Shown piece by piece: positions 50,837 through 60,577 of a DNA stretch of 64,000 nucleotides (the first letter of the stretch is position 1; each line of letters opens with the position of its first letter). Below the pieces are notes generated by a model. That model did no database searches and was not told the origin of the DNA. It saw nothing but the letters and a program-made list of their open reading frames with translations. The DNA is from Sulfuricurvum sp. (GTDB lineage: Bacteria; Campylobacterota; Campylobacteria; Campylobacterales; Sulfurimonadaceae): contig JAUYAU010000001.1 in assembly GCA_030693335.1 (NCBI GenBank), positions 201,796-265,795 of the forward strand, written 5' to 3'. The translations under genes and the position numbers were made by a program.

Positions 50837-52717
50837 TTATAGCGCTTTTGCCATAATACGGTTAAGACGTGCGATAAACCCTGCGGTATCAGCTAACGTT
50901 TCACCCTCATAGAGTTTCGCCTGATCGAGCAATACGTGCGCTGCATCTTCGATAAGGTTCACATCAGCCGAATCACTGAGCTTTTTGATCAACTCGTGGT
51001 TAGGGTTGATCTGTAGGATCTGTTTTGGTGCCGGGATGTCGCCACCCATGTTTCCGAATTGTTTCATCATCTGCGCCATCATGTAGCCAGAATCTTCTTT
51101 GTCTACTTTGATACAAACCGCTGAGTCTGTGAGGTCAAATGTGGTTTCGACCTTGGATACACTCTCGCCCAATGCGCTTTGGAGCTGTCCGATGAAGCCT
51201 TCAAGAGTTTTTGCTTTTTCTTCATGCTCTTTTTTCTCTTCTTCACTCTCTTCGAGTTTTGCGTCGGTGACGTTGATGAGTTTGAACTCTTTGTACTCAT
51301 TTACCATTGGGAATACGATGGTGTCGATCTCTTCGTTGAGGACAAGGACATCAATCCCTTTTGCTTTGAAACGCTCTAGGCTCGGAGAGTTTTTGAGCAT
51401 TTGCAAAGACATTTTTGCCGTGATGTAATAGATCTCTTTTTTCTCAGCATCTGCATCCTCTACGAACTTGCTAAACATAACTGGTTCAGCAGAATTAAGC
51501 GTGTTAAGTTTGAGAAGCTCTAGGATACGCTCACGGTTGCCCATATCGCTGTAAAGTCCCTCTTTGAGAACATTGCCGAACTCTTTGTAGAATGCGTCGT
51601 ATTTCTCTGTATCGTTTTCAGCAACTTTTGAAAGTTCACCGAGGACTTTTTTAACCGATGCATTTTTGATCTTACTCATCACTTTGTTGCTTTGCAAGAT
51701 CTCACGGCTGACGTTGAGCGGGAGGTCAGCAGAGTCGATCACCCCGCGCAAGAAACGCAAGTAGGTCGGCATAAGCTCTTTTTCATCATCAGAGATGAAG
51801 ACACGGTTGATGTAGAGTTTGACACCGCTTTGGTAATCTACACGGTACAAGTCCATCGGTGCTTTGGATGGGATATAGAAGAGGGTGGTGTATTCGAGTG
51901 ACCCCTCTGCCTTGTTGTGCATCCACATCAACGGTTGGGCAGAATCGTGGGCGATGCTTGAGTAGAAATCTTTGTACTCATCGTCGCTGATCTCGCCTTT
52001 GCTGATCGTCCATAGTGCGTTTGCTTTGTTGATCTGAACGTTTTTGGTTTCGTTGTGACCTTTTTCTTCACCCTCAGCAGGTGCTACCCACTCCTCTTTG
52101 TCCATGAAGATCGGGAAAGGGATATGGTTAGAGTATTTTTTGATGATGGTCTCGATACGGTGAGTCTCTAGGAACTCCTCCTCATCGTCTTTTAGGTGCA
52201 TGATGATGCTTGTACCGTGTGTGTCACGCTCTGCAGGTTCAAGATCATACTCACTTCCCGCCATTGAAGACCATTTGTAAGCGCTCTCATCACCCGCTTT
52301 ACGGCTGATGACTTCGACTTTGTCGGCTACCATAAATGCAGCATAAAAACCGACACCGAACTGTCCGATTAGGTTAGAGTCTTTTTTCTGATCGCCTGAA
52401 AGCTGTGCCAAAAATGCTTTGGTTCCTGATTTTGCGATTGTTCCTAAGTTTTCGACCAAATCGGTTTCGTTCATACCGATACCGCTGTCAGAAATCGTGA
52501 GCGTTTTTGCCTCTTTGTCGATGATGATGTCGATACGTGGGTTAAAGGTAACCCCTTTGTATGCGTCATCGGTGAGGACAAGCATGTTGAGCTTATCCAG
52601 TGCGTCTGAACCATTCGATACGAGTTCGCGTACAAAGATTTCTTTGTTCGAGTAGAGCGAGTGGATCATTAACTGTAAGATTTGTGAGACTTCAGTCTGG
52701 AACTGATGTTTTGCCAT
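50837..52717 (-). CDS. htpG: Molecular chaperone HtpG (Hsp90)
   Basis: A 626-residue Hsp90 homologue that remodels client proteins with ATP. It has an N-terminal GHKL ATPase (IFVRELVSNGSDALDKLNML, LTISDSGIGMNETDL, GQFGVGFYAAFMVADKV), a middle domain and a C-terminal dimer domain ending IARLNRIMAKAL. The length is typical. No heat shock regulator site is visible in its promoter region. It is a stand-alone gene on the minus strand. Confidence 0.96.
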   Translation of the reverse strand: MAKHQFQTEVSQILQLMIHSLYSNKEIFVRELVSNGSDALDKLNMLVLTDDAYKGVTFNPRIDIIIDKEAKTLTISDSGIGMNETDLVENLGTIAKSGTKAFLAQLSGDQKKDSNLIGQFGVGFYAAFMVADKVEVISRKAGDESAYKWSSMAGSEYDLEPAERDTHGTSIIMHLKDDEEEFLETHRIETIIKKYSNHIPFPIFMDKEEWVAPAEGEEKGHNETKNVQINKANALWTISKGEISDDEYKDFYSSIAHDSAQPLMWMHNKAEGSLEYTTLFYIPSKAPMDLYRVDYQSGVKLYINRVFISDDEKELMPTYLRFLRGVIDSADLPLNVSREILQSNKVMSKIKNASVKKVLGELSKVAENDTEKYDAFYKEFGNVLKEGLYSDMGNRERILELLKLNTLNSAEPVMFSKFVEDADAEKKEIYYITAKMSLQMLKNSPSLERFKAKGIDVLVLNEEIDTIVFPMVNEYKEFKLINVTDAKLEESEEEKKEHEEKAKTLEGFIGQLQSALGESVSKVETTFDLTDSAVCIKVDKEDSGYMMAQMMKQFGNMGGDIPAPKQILQINPNHELIKKLSDSADVNLIEDAAHVLLDQAKLYEGETLADTAGFIARLNRIMAKAL

Positions 52718-52752
52718 GTGACTAATTCCTTTTTATTTTATTTATACGCCTC

Positions 52753-52823
52753 GGGGCAAAGCCCCATTCGGCTACGCTAACGCTGGATTTCCTTCGGCAG
52801 GAAGCCCAAGCACGTTAACGTGC
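52753..52823. repeat. GC-rich stem-loops upstream of htpG
   Basis: Two perfect stems in an otherwise AT-rich region: GGGGC-AAA-GCCCC (52753-52765) and GCACG-TTAA-CGTGC (52810-52823), the second followed on the plus strand by CTTTT. They lie in the 184-base region between truA and htpG and look like a dispersed intergenic element or a terminator for the upstream truA transcript. Confidence 0.4.
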
Positions 52824-52901
52824 CTTTTAGCGGATGTGATTATAACAAAAGAGTTTTTGTAATGCAAGAGATATCAATAAAGTTTAGTCTATATGACTAA
52901 A

Positions 52902-53630
52902 CTAATACTTGATGCGGGTTAAATAAAGTCCGTTATGAGGTGCAATGCTGGTGCTGTGGCGTTTGATGCCGTTTAGCTGTTCGATGAGTTGTTCTTTGGT
53001 TGCTTTGCCATTGGAAATACGCAGTAAAAATCCGACCATAAGGCGTATTTGAGATCGCAAAAATCCGTTCCCCTCAAAAACAAGGATAAAATAGCCCTTA
53101 TGAGAATAGGTATAGGCACGGTAGATACGACGGACATAGTGTTCCATATCGTCGCCACTTTTTTTGAAGAGCTCGAAATTATGATCGCCGACAAAAGCTC
53201 CTATCGCATCACTGATAATCTCACGGTTCAGAGAGGGTACAAAGGTGACAAAATCGTCTTCAAAAGGGTTACTGATCCCCTCTTTAAAGATATAGCGGTA
53301 AACGCGCTTGCGTGCACCGTATCGGGCATGAAATTCTGTGGTGACAAATTCGATACGTCGTATTCGTACAGAGGGTGGGAGTTGGAGGTTGAGCATGTCT
53401 TTAAGACGTCGCAGATCGGTCCAAAAGTGGGGTAAATCGATGTGCATTACCTGATGCGTCGCGTGAACCCCACGATCAGTTCGTCCTGACCCTTTGGGTA
53501 CAGAAGCGATCTTGAGACGTTTGAGGGCTATTGTGAGTGTTCCTATGACGGTATTGGTCGTAGTGGGCTGCTGTTGCGAACCCATGAATGCTGAACCGTT
53601 ATAGCTCAGTGTGATCTTGGCACGATTCAA
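52902..53630 (-). CDS. truA: tRNA pseudouridine(38-40) synthase
   Basis: A 242-residue enzyme that isomerises uridines 38-40 in the anticodon stem. The catalytic Asp (D52) is in GSGRTDRGVHATHQV, and FHARYGARKRVYRYIF and GFLRSQIRLMVGFLL are family motifs. It overlaps the LptF/G-type gene by 4 bases and follows it on the minus strand. Ending near 52902 before the htpG-side hairpins. Confidence 0.94.
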   Translation of the reverse strand: MNRAKITLSYNGSAFMGSQQQPTTTNTVIGTLTIALKRLKIASVPKGSGRTDRGVHATHQVMHIDLPHFWTDLRRLKDMLNLQLPPSVRIRRIEFVTTEFHARYGARKRVYRYIFKEGISNPFEDDFVTFVPSLNREIISDAIGAFVGDHNFELFKKSGDDMEHYVRRIYRAYTYSHKGYFILVFEGNGFLRSQIRLMVGFLLRISNGKATKEQLIEQLNGIKRHSTSIAPHNGLYLTRIKY

Positions 53631-54649
53631 AAGCGATTACCCACCAAGCGACGATAAAAAGTGTAGGTGATGGAAAGCCATGCGATGGCAACAACGGGGA
53701 TTGTCCAAAAGAACAGCCATTTTTGCAGCAAGATGGCTGAAGCATAATAGGCGATAATGCTTAAAAAGAGCCAAAGATAGATCCACCGCTTTTGGTGGCG
53801 TGCGTGTACTACACCAAGAGCAATAATGAGAAAGATTGAAAGTAGAGGAAAAAGACTCAGGAGTGTATTGGTAATCAATAATTTCTGTTTTGCTGTTTCC
53901 TCTTTGTAGTTTTCCCAAAAACCAAGAATGCCTTTGTACTCATGGGCATTCTTCTCCATCGTGTCATTGATCTTGAGGGTTTTGAATTTCATGTGTTTGA
54001 AGGTTTTATCATCGTAGGTATACCCTTCGCCATTATCCAGTTTTAGCTGCAGTAAACCATGGTTATTGAGCAGTTCCGCATCTTTGGCAACGATGAGAAT
54101 TTCCTCTTTTTTCTCTTTGTTGAACAAAACGACTCCGCCGTATTTTCGGTTGTCATTGTTGCTTTTGTTGATGAAAAGCATCCAGTCTCCAAAATGGTGA
54201 CCAAACTCTGAAGCGGTAAGGTTAAATTTAGCCTCACTTTTTTTGGTTTGGGTGAAATTTTTGTTGATGTGTTTTAGATAAGGGGTAATGACTAAAAAGT
54301 TGATGAATAAAAGCAAACTGAGGGTAAAGGCGGGGAGGGCCAATATCCGTGCTAAAAATCTTGGTGAAATACCCATTGAAAAAACGACGACCATTTCATT
54401 GTCATTCGAAAGACGAAAAAAAGTCAATGCGGCAGAGACAAAAAAAGCGATCGGAAGAGTATAAAAAAGTAACTCGGGAAGGGTGAAAAGATACATTTTC
54501 CCCATTTCGGATAGGTTAAGGCTAATCACAGAGGTCAATGTTGCGATTTTAATCATAAAAATAACCGATGCAATGGTGAGCAACGGAATAAAGATAGAGA
54601 AAAATAAAACGTTTAAGTGGGAAAAAATGTATTGATGCAATTTACCCAT
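53627..54649 (-). CDS. LptF/LptG-family lipopolysaccharide export permease
   Basis: A 340-residue inner-membrane permease of the YjgP/YjgQ type, part of the LptB2FG complex that extracts lipopolysaccharide. It has helices near the start (VLFFSIFIPLLTIASVIFMI, then LLFYTLPIAFFVSAALTFF), a periplasmic beta-jellyroll (about 130-255) and three C-terminal helices. Whether it is F or G cannot be decided here. ATG 54649, overlapping the prepilin peptidase stop, is preferred over the ORF limit 54685. Confidence 0.85.
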   Translation of the reverse strand: MGKLHQYIFSHLNVLFFSIFIPLLTIASVIFMIKIATLTSVISLNLSEMGKMYLFTLPELLFYTLPIAFFVSAALTFFRLSNDNEMVVVFSMGISPRFLARILALPAFTLSLLLFINFLVITPYLKHINKNFTQTKKSEAKFNLTASEFGHHFGDWMLFINKSNNDNRKYGGVVLFNKEKKEEILIVAKDAELLNNHGLLQLKLDNGEGYTYDDKTFKHMKFKTLKINDTMEKNAHEYKGILGFWENYKEETAKQKLLITNTLLSLFPLLSIFLIIALGVVHARHQKRWIYLWLFLSIIAYYASAILLQKWLFFWTIPVVAIAWLSITYTFYRRLVGNRF

Positions 54650-55391
54650 AAAGCGCTTCCAAATAAAGAGTAACTTGGGTATCAAACATCAAAACTATCC
54701 ATGTAGCAATCGCTAAAAATGGGATAAAGGGGAGCTGCTCGGACTCTTCATCCTCTGTACGGGTCAATAGCAATGCAGGCAAAGCCAAAATGGCTGAAAG
54801 AAAAACAGCGACAAGTGCGAGTTTTATTCCGAGAACGGCGCCCATAGTTGCAGCGATCATAATATCTGCTTCTCCCATAGCCTCTTTTTTAATGGCGTAG
54901 GAGAGGTAAAAACGCAAGAGAGAGAATCCGCCTGCCAATAGCAGCGCATTGGTAAAATGGATTACAAAGTCAGGGAATGAGGTGACACTAAATATTGCAA
55001 AGGTAAGGGCACTGAGATTGATACTGTCAGGAACCATTTTATAGCGAAAATCGATAACAGAGAGAGCCAAAAGCAGTGCAAAGACCATCGAAATGCCAAA
55101 TGCCTGATAAGTGATTCCCAGTTTCCATGCAGAACACAAAAAGATTAAGCCGGTAAGCAATTCGATAAGAGGGTATTGAATCGAAATTTTAACACCGCAA
55201 AATGCACATTTACCGCGTAAAAAAAGCCATGAAAAAAGTGGAACATTGTGCCATGCACGTAGCGGTGTATTACAGCTCATACAATGCGATGCCGGAAAAG
55301 ATACACTTTGATCAATCGGGGTACGTAGGATTAACACATTGAGAAAGGAGCCTATCATTGCCCCCAATATAAATACGATTGCCCATTCCAT
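54642..55391 (-). CDS. pilD: Prepilin peptidase (A24, PilD type)
   Basis: A 249-residue membrane protease that removes leader peptides from type IV pilins or type II secretion pseudopilins. The zinc-binding cysteines are in CMSCNTPLR and CAFCGVKIS; the catalytic aspartates are in VIDFRYKMVPD and MGEADIMIAATMGAVLG. About seven membrane segments. No pilin gene is in the window. It overlaps the LptF/G gene at its end and shares a base with uppS at its start. Confidence 0.9.
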   Translation of the reverse strand: MEWAIVFILGAMIGSFLNVLILRTPIDQSVSFPASHCMSCNTPLRAWHNVPLFSWLFLRGKCAFCGVKISIQYPLIELLTGLIFLCSAWKLGITYQAFGISMVFALLLALSVIDFRYKMVPDSINLSALTFAIFSVTSFPDFVIHFTNALLLAGGFSLLRFYLSYAIKKEAMGEADIMIAATMGAVLGIKLALVAVFLSAILALPALLLTRTEDEESEQLPFIPFLAIATWIVLMFDTQVTLYLEALYG

Positions 55392-56071
55392 CAGTTAAGT
55401 CCTCCAAAACGTCGTTCAACTTTTTTGAATTTATGTATTATCTTTTCCAACTCATCGGGTGTGAATTGTGGCCACAGAGTATCGGTAAAAAAAAGCTCGG
55501 CATACGCTGATTGCCAGAGCATAAAATTGGAGAGGCGGTGATCCCCTCCGGTACGTATTAACAGATCAACATCGGTTGCGCAGTCTAGCGTTTGTGTTAT
55601 TAAATCAAGGCTAATAGGGGTTTGTGCCGTTTGTAAGGCAGAAGCGGCACGTATGATCTCATCCCGTCCGCCGTAATTGAGCGCGAGGCTTTGAATAAGA
55701 CCTGTGCAATGAGCAGTTTGTTCTTTGAGTTGGATAATTGTTTTTTGCAGTGAGGCAGAAAAAGTGGATAAGTCACCGATGGGTTGGAAACGAATGTTAC
55801 CTTCCAGATAGGTTGGCAATTCCTGTGTGAGATATTTTTGAAGCAGTTTCATCAAAAATTCCACTTCTATTTTTGGGCGTTTCCAGTTCTCAGTGCTAAA
55901 AGCGTAGAGGGTCAAGCGCTCGATTTCGGGATTTTTGGCACAGTAGGTCGTGATGGCGCGAACCACTTCAGAGCCTTTTTCATGACCAAAAGTGCGGTTT
56001 TTACCCTGTATTTGGGCCCATCGACCGTTTCCGTCCATGATAATCGCAATATGGCTTGGGTTGTTATTCAT
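55391..56071 (-). CDS. uppS: Undecaprenyl diphosphate synthase
   Basis: A 226-residue cis-prenyltransferase that makes the lipid carrier for peptidoglycan and other polymers. IAIIMDGNGRWAQIQGKNR, GHEKGSEVVRAI, LTLYAFSTENWKRP, LNYGGRDEIIRA and DLLIRTGGDHRLSNFMLWQ are all classical motifs. The start ATG at 56071 overlaps the coaBC stop as ATGA; ATG 56080 is an alternative. Runs on with the envelope gene group. Confidence 0.95.
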   Translation of the reverse strand: MNNNPSHIAIIMDGNGRWAQIQGKNRTFGHEKGSEVVRAITTYCAKNPEIERLTLYAFSTENWKRPKIEVEFLMKLLQKYLTQELPTYLEGNIRFQPIGDLSTFSASLQKTIIQLKEQTAHCTGLIQSLALNYGGRDEIIRAASALQTAQTPISLDLITQTLDCATDVDLLIRTGGDHRLSNFMLWQSAYAELFFTDTLWPQFTPDELEKIIHKFKKVERRFGGLN

Positions 56072-57309
56072 GATATGCATGCTTGAGCAGATTGTAAAAT
56101 TTTTTCTGCAAGATCAAATTTACTGTTTCGACCCAAATCTATTTGATCGTTTTTGGTAATAAAGGTAATGCTATTGTCTTCTCCGCCAAAACTTTTTGCA
56201 TCTTGGAGAAGATTGTAGCAAACTGCATCCACCTTTTTTTGCGTTAAAAGATTTTTGGCATTATTTAGCCCTGTTTCGTCGTCCATTTCGGCCTTGAAAG
56301 CGATGGTGGTTACACCTTCGCGCTCAATGGATAGTGTACTTAATATATCGGAGGTTTGTTCCAGTTCAATCTGCCAATTTTCGCCCAGCATGGATTTTTT
56401 GAGTTTGCCTTGTTGTGGATGTTTGGGGGTGAAATCAGCGACTGCCGCAACCATAAACAAAAAAGGGCGCTTGGTGGTTTGGGTATTGTCTTTAGCACGA
56501 CAAAGGGCATCTTTGGTAGCTTTGAGCATCTCTTTGGCATCTTCTACGTCTATCGTGCGGATGCTTTTTGGAAGCCCATCATTGCCTTTTGTGGTGATGT
56601 AGGACACATTTGCCCCTTTGAAATAGAGAGAAAGAGCGATAGCTTTTGCCATTTTTCCTGAAGAAAAATTAGAGACATAACGTACTTCATCTATTTTTTC
56701 TCGTGTTCCTCCACCGGTGATAACAACAGGTCTGTCTTCCCAATAAGAATCTTTGAGCAACACTTTAGCCGTTTCAAAAAAGATATCGATCGGTTCTGCC
56801 ATGGCGCCATCGCCTACGGTTTCACAGGCAAGTTCTTTGATCTGTGTAGAGACCATTTTATAATTTGCACTAGAGAGTCTTTTGAGTGCATCTTGGATCA
56901 TCGGGTTTTGGATCATATGGGTATTGGCTGATGGGGCAAGGAGTTTGGTCTTGGGAAAAGCCAGTGCGCATTGTGTCAAAATCGTATCCGCAAGTCCGTT
57001 GGCAAGCTTGGCAATAGTGTTGGCAGATACGGGAGCGATGACCATGATATCAGCCCATTGGGAGGTCTTGATATGGTTGAAATCATCCGCCCAGGATTCG
57101 TTGGTATCATCCAAAACACGGTTACGGCTCAGTGCTTCAAAACTCAAAGGTGCGATAAACTTTTTGGCAGAGGGACTCATCACAACACGTACATCCGCAC
57201 CTGCTTTGGTATAGAGTCGTAAGAGTTCAAGCGATTTATACGCAGCTATAGAACCTGTGACTCCTAGAAGTATTTTTTTACCTTCTAGTAAATTGGCGGG
57301 GATGAGCAT
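56068..57309 (-). CDS. coaBC: Bifunctional phosphopantothenoylcysteine decarboxylase/synthetase
   Basis: A 413-residue two-domain enzyme of coenzyme A synthesis. The N-terminal CoaC flavin domain (about 1-190) shows ILLGVTGSIAAYKSLELLR and PVSANTIAKLANGLADTILT; the C-terminal CoaB domain (about 195-405) shows VVITGGGTREKIDEVRYVSN, SSGKMAKAIALSLYFKGA and VAAVADFTP. It shares one base with glmU and 4 with uppS. Confidence 0.95.
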   Translation of the reverse strand: MLIPANLLEGKKILLGVTGSIAAYKSLELLRLYTKAGADVRVVMSPSAKKFIAPLSFEALSRNRVLDDTNESWADDFNHIKTSQWADIMVIAPVSANTIAKLANGLADTILTQCALAFPKTKLLAPSANTHMIQNPMIQDALKRLSSANYKMVSTQIKELACETVGDGAMAEPIDIFFETAKVLLKDSYWEDRPVVITGGGTREKIDEVRYVSNFSSGKMAKAIALSLYFKGANVSYITTKGNDGLPKSIRTIDVEDAKEMLKATKDALCRAKDNTQTTKRPFLFMVAAVADFTPKHPQQGKLKKSMLGENWQIELEQTSDILSTLSIEREGVTTIAFKAEMDDETGLNNAKNLLTQKKVDAVCYNLLQDAKSFGGEDNSITFITKNDQIDLGRNSKFDLAEKILQSAQACIS

Positions 57310-58613
57310 TAGGCACCTTTACCGAAAAATTTAGTAAAGAAGCCGGCAACTTTACGGATGGGTGCGCGGCTGAGAATTAAGATGCCGCTTTCATATTTGC
57401 CTGAAGTAACGGTGGTCCCTGCGGCAATCATGACATTATCAGCAATCTCTATGGGAGCTACAAGCTGTGAATCACTTCCGATAAAAACATTTTTGCCGAT
57501 GATGGTTTGGTATTTTTTGACACCATCATAGTTACAAGTAATGGTTCCCGCACCGATGTTGGTTCCCTCACCGATGGTGGCATCTCCTAGATAGCTGAGA
57601 TGTCCCGCTTTGACACCGTTAAGCGTTGATTTTTTGACCTCGACAAAATTCCCGATGTGTGTTTTATCCAAAACACTAAGAGGACGCAAATGCGCCAGCG
57701 GTCCGACATCGGAGTCTCGTACAATGCTCTCTTCGATAACGCTGTGTGCTTTGATGTGCGAGTTTGCGATGAGGGTGTCACCGCACAGACGTACGCCGTT
57801 TTCGATGATAGACTCTCCCTCAAACTTTACACCTTCTTCGATGTAGATCGTCTCAGGCAGCTGCATGATCACTCCTGCATCCATCCATGTACGGCGGATT
57901 CGATCCATCATGATGATCTCGGCGGTTGAGAGGTCAAACTTCGAGTTTACCCCTTTAAACTCTACTTCTTCGACAATAAGCGGTGAGATTTCCAATCCAT
58001 CATTACGGGCGAGGGCAATGACATCGGTGAGATAATACTCGCTTTGGGCATTGGCATTGGAGAGTCTTGGTAAATACGTTTCTAAGACACTGCGTTTAAA
58101 TGCATAAACACCTGCATTGACCGTGAGAATTGCTTTTTCGGCATCGCTTGCGTCTTTTTCCTCAACGATGCGCACAACATGACCATTTTCAATTACGACA
58201 CGCCCGTAACCGCTGGAATCTTCCAATTCGATCACCGACATCACGATATCGCTTTTACTTTTCATAAATTTGCTGACAGAGTGCTGGGTGATGAGCGGCA
58301 TATCGCCATTAAGGACGAGGACATTCTCATGCTTTGGCTTGACTTCCATCATAGCACCGCCCGTTCCCGGAAAGTTCTCGGTATCTTGGGTGACAAACGT
58401 GAGGTTGTCAAAATGTTTATTCATAGCAGCGATAACTGCATCTTTTTGATGTGCAACGACAACAATGACGTCATCACTTAAAGCGCGTGCTGCTTTGATA
58501 CTGTAATACAGCATTTCACGTCCGCAAATCTCATGGAGAACTTTCGCTTTGGGCGACTTCATCCGACTCCCTTTTCCTGCAGCGAGGATAACAATGGAAA
58601 GAGAGTGTGGCAT
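57309..58613 (-). CDS. glmU: Bifunctional N-acetylglucosamine-1-phosphate uridyltransferase / acetyltransferase
   Basis: A 434-residue enzyme making UDP-N-acetylglucosamine for peptidoglycan and lipopolysaccharide. The N-terminal nucleotidyltransferase has VILAAGKGSRMKSPKAKVLH; the C-terminal half is a left-handed beta-helix of hexapeptide repeats with GHLSYLGDATIGEGTNIGAG and a conserved acetyltransferase region. ATG 58613 is preferred to the longer ORF start at 58631. It heads the glmU-coaBC-uppS-pilD-lptF/G-truA run on the minus strand. Confidence 0.95.
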   Translation of the reverse strand: MPHSLSIVILAAGKGSRMKSPKAKVLHEICGREMLYYSIKAARALSDDVIVVVAHQKDAVIAAMNKHFDNLTFVTQDTENFPGTGGAMMEVKPKHENVLVLNGDMPLITQHSVSKFMKSKSDIVMSVIELEDSSGYGRVVIENGHVVRIVEEKDASDAEKAILTVNAGVYAFKRSVLETYLPRLSNANAQSEYYLTDVIALARNDGLEISPLIVEEVEFKGVNSKFDLSTAEIIMMDRIRRTWMDAGVIMQLPETIYIEEGVKFEGESIIENGVRLCGDTLIANSHIKAHSVIEESIVRDSDVGPLAHLRPLSVLDKTHIGNFVEVKKSTLNGVKAGHLSYLGDATIGEGTNIGAGTITCNYDGVKKYQTIIGKNVFIGSDSQLVAPIEIADNVMIAAGTTVTSGKYESGILILSRAPIRKVAGFFTKFFGKGA

Positions 58614-58718
58614 TAGGGCTCCTATGAACAAATTGATGTAATTTTAGCAGAATTAATCGAGAACTACACATAGTTTGTGGTATTATCGCCTACTTAAAAG
58701 ACTTTCAGGGGTGATTAT

Positions 58719-59453
58719 TTGGCTCGTTTATTAATGGTTATGCTTTGGATGGGCGCTACACTTTTTGCGGCCGATAACCCCGTTCCAAGCATGAGCTTCA
58801 ATTTGGCCTCCCCTGATACCCCTGCACAAATGGTGAGCTCTCTCAATGTTTTGATGATGCTTACGGTGTTGTTCTTGGCACCGAGTCTGGTTCTTGTCAT
58901 GACGACTTTTACCCGATTTGTGATCGTGTTTGGATTTTTGCGTCAGGCCTTGGGAACACAGCAAGTCCCCCCTACACAGCTTTTGGTTATGCTGGCCCTC
59001 ATCCTCACGATCTTTGTCATGGAGCCCGTTGCAACCAAAGCATACGACGAGGGGATAAAACCGTACAGCGAAAACCTGATTTCCTATGATGAAGCCTTTG
59101 AAAAGACAACCGATCCATTTAAAAATTTCATGGTACGCAATACGAGAGAAAAAGATTTAGCCTTGTTCATGCGCATCAGACATATGCAAAACCCTCAATC
59201 AATCAAGGAAGTTCCCCTTACTATTGTTATTCCCGCTTTCGTCATCAGCGAGCTAAAAACCGCGTTTGAGATCGGATTTCTTCTCTTCTTACCATTTTTG
59301 GTAATTGACATGGTGGTTGCTTCCATCTTGATGTCCATGGGTATGATGATGTTGCCGCCGGTTATGATCTCGATGCCGTTTAAAATTTTGGTCTTTATTA
59401 TGGTCGATGGGTGGAATCTTCTCATCGGTAACCTGATCGCCAGTGTCAAATAA
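58719..59453 (+). CDS. fliP: Flagellar export apparatus protein FliP
   Basis: A 244-residue inner-membrane core of the flagellar type III export gate. It has an N-terminal signal-like segment, four membrane helices and the family motifs FGFLRQALGTQQVPPTQLLV, VIPAFVISELKTAFEIGFLL and PFLVIDMVVASILMSMGMMM. It starts at TTG 58719, preceded by the strong site AGGGGTGA at 58707-58714. FliQ and FliR are not adjacent. It is the first of a plus-strand run with trmA. Confidence 0.95.
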   Translation: MARLLMVMLWMGATLFAADNPVPSMSFNLASPDTPAQMVSSLNVLMMLTVLFLAPSLVLVMTTFTRFVIVFGFLRQALGTQQVPPTQLLVMLALILTIFVMEPVATKAYDEGIKPYSENLISYDEAFEKTTDPFKNFMVRNTREKDLALFMRIRHMQNPQSIKEVPLTIVIPAFVISELKTAFEIGFLLFLPFLVIDMVVASILMSMGMMMLPPVMISMPFKILVFIMVDGWNLLIGNLIASVK

Positions 59454-59461
59454 GGGTACGT

Positions 59462-60577
59462 ATGCAGTGTGAATATTTTGGAGTATGCGGCAGCTGCCGT
59501 ATGTATGAGAGTGGATACGACGAACAGCTCAATACTAAAAGCGCCGCGATCATGGAAAGTTTTACTCCCTATTATCAGGGAAAGATCGATGTATTTGCTT
59601 CGCAACAAGAACGCTACCGCTACCGATCCGAATTCAAGATTTATCATGATGAGGGGATCGTTTCGTATGCGATGAGCCGTATGGATAAACAAGGTTCTGT
59701 CAAAATAAATAGCTGTTCTATTGTTGCACAACCCATTGCCAGCGTCATGACCCCTTTGCTGGATGCTATATGTGATGCGAAAATCGAGCATAAGCTCTTT
59801 GGTATTGATTTTCTCTCTACTCAAGCAGGGGAAGTGGTTGCCAGTTTATTGTATCATCGAGCCTTGGATGAACAGTGGCAGGAAACGGCCAAAGGTATAG
59901 CTAAAAAGTTGGGTATCCATATCATCGGACGAAGCCGTAAGCAAAAGCTCATCCTTTCTCAGGATTATGTAACAGAGACATTGAAAATCGGGGATAAAGA
60001 TTATCGTTATGTCCATATAGAAAACAGTTTTACACAGCCCAATGCACAGGTCAATGAAAAGATGATCGAGTGGTCTCTTTCCAAATTGGATAATATTGGA
60101 GGAGATCTATTGGAACTGTATTGCGGTGCGGGGAATTTTACGATTCCGTTTGCGGCAAAGTTTGATCGGGTATTGGCAACCGAAATTTCAAAACCCTCTA
60201 TTATTGCGGCAAAACGAAATATGGAGCTCAACCAAGTCGATAATATCCACTTTGTCCGTTTAAGTGCAGAAGATTTTACACAGGCACTGGATCAGACCAG
60301 AGTTTATAAACGTATTGATAGTGAAAATTTCAGTGATTATCAGCTTAAGACCCTTTTTGTGGATCCGCCACGTGCAGGTTTAGGTGAAGAGCCGTGTGCA
60401 TTTGCACAGCGTTTTGATCATTTACTCTATATCTCATGCAATCCTGATACTCTTTTGCGTGATCTTGAACTTCTTAGTCCTACGCATACAGTAGAATCCA
60501 TGGCACTGTTTGATCAGTTCCCGTATACGCACCATTTAGAAGTAGGGGTAAAACTTGCCCGAAAGGTTTTCTCTTGA
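59462..60577 (+). CDS. trmA: tRNA (uracil-5-)-methyltransferase
   Basis: A 371-residue enzyme that makes ribothymidine at U54 of tRNA with SAM. CEYFGVCGSC at the start is an iron-sulfur-like Cys cluster, LLELYCGAGNFTIPFA is the SAM loop, FVDPPRAGL and LYISCNPDTLLRDLE hold the catalytic Cys. It starts 8 bases after fliP and overlaps the next gene by 4 bases. Confidence 0.94.
   Translation: MQCEYFGVCGSCRMYESGYDEQLNTKSAAIMESFTPYYQGKIDVFASQQERYRYRSEFKIYHDEGIVSYAMSRMDKQGSVKINSCSIVAQPIASVMTPLLDAICDAKIEHKLFGIDFLSTQAGEVVASLLYHRALDEQWQETAKGIAKKLGIHIIGRSRKQKLILSQDYVTETLKIGDKDYRYVHIENSFTQPNAQVNEKMIEWSLSKLDNIGGDLLELYCGAGNFTIPFAAKFDRVLATEISKPSIIAAKRNMELNQVDNIHFVRLSAEDFTQALDQTRVYKRIDSENFSDYQLKTLFVDPPRAGLGEEPCAFAQRFDHLLYISCNPDTLLRDLELLSPTHTVESMALFDQFPYTHHLEVGVKLARKVFS

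Noticed and set aside
52741-52840. A riboswitch for htpG.
   Set aside because: No known aptamer pattern is seen; only two simple stems, which fit a repeat or terminator.
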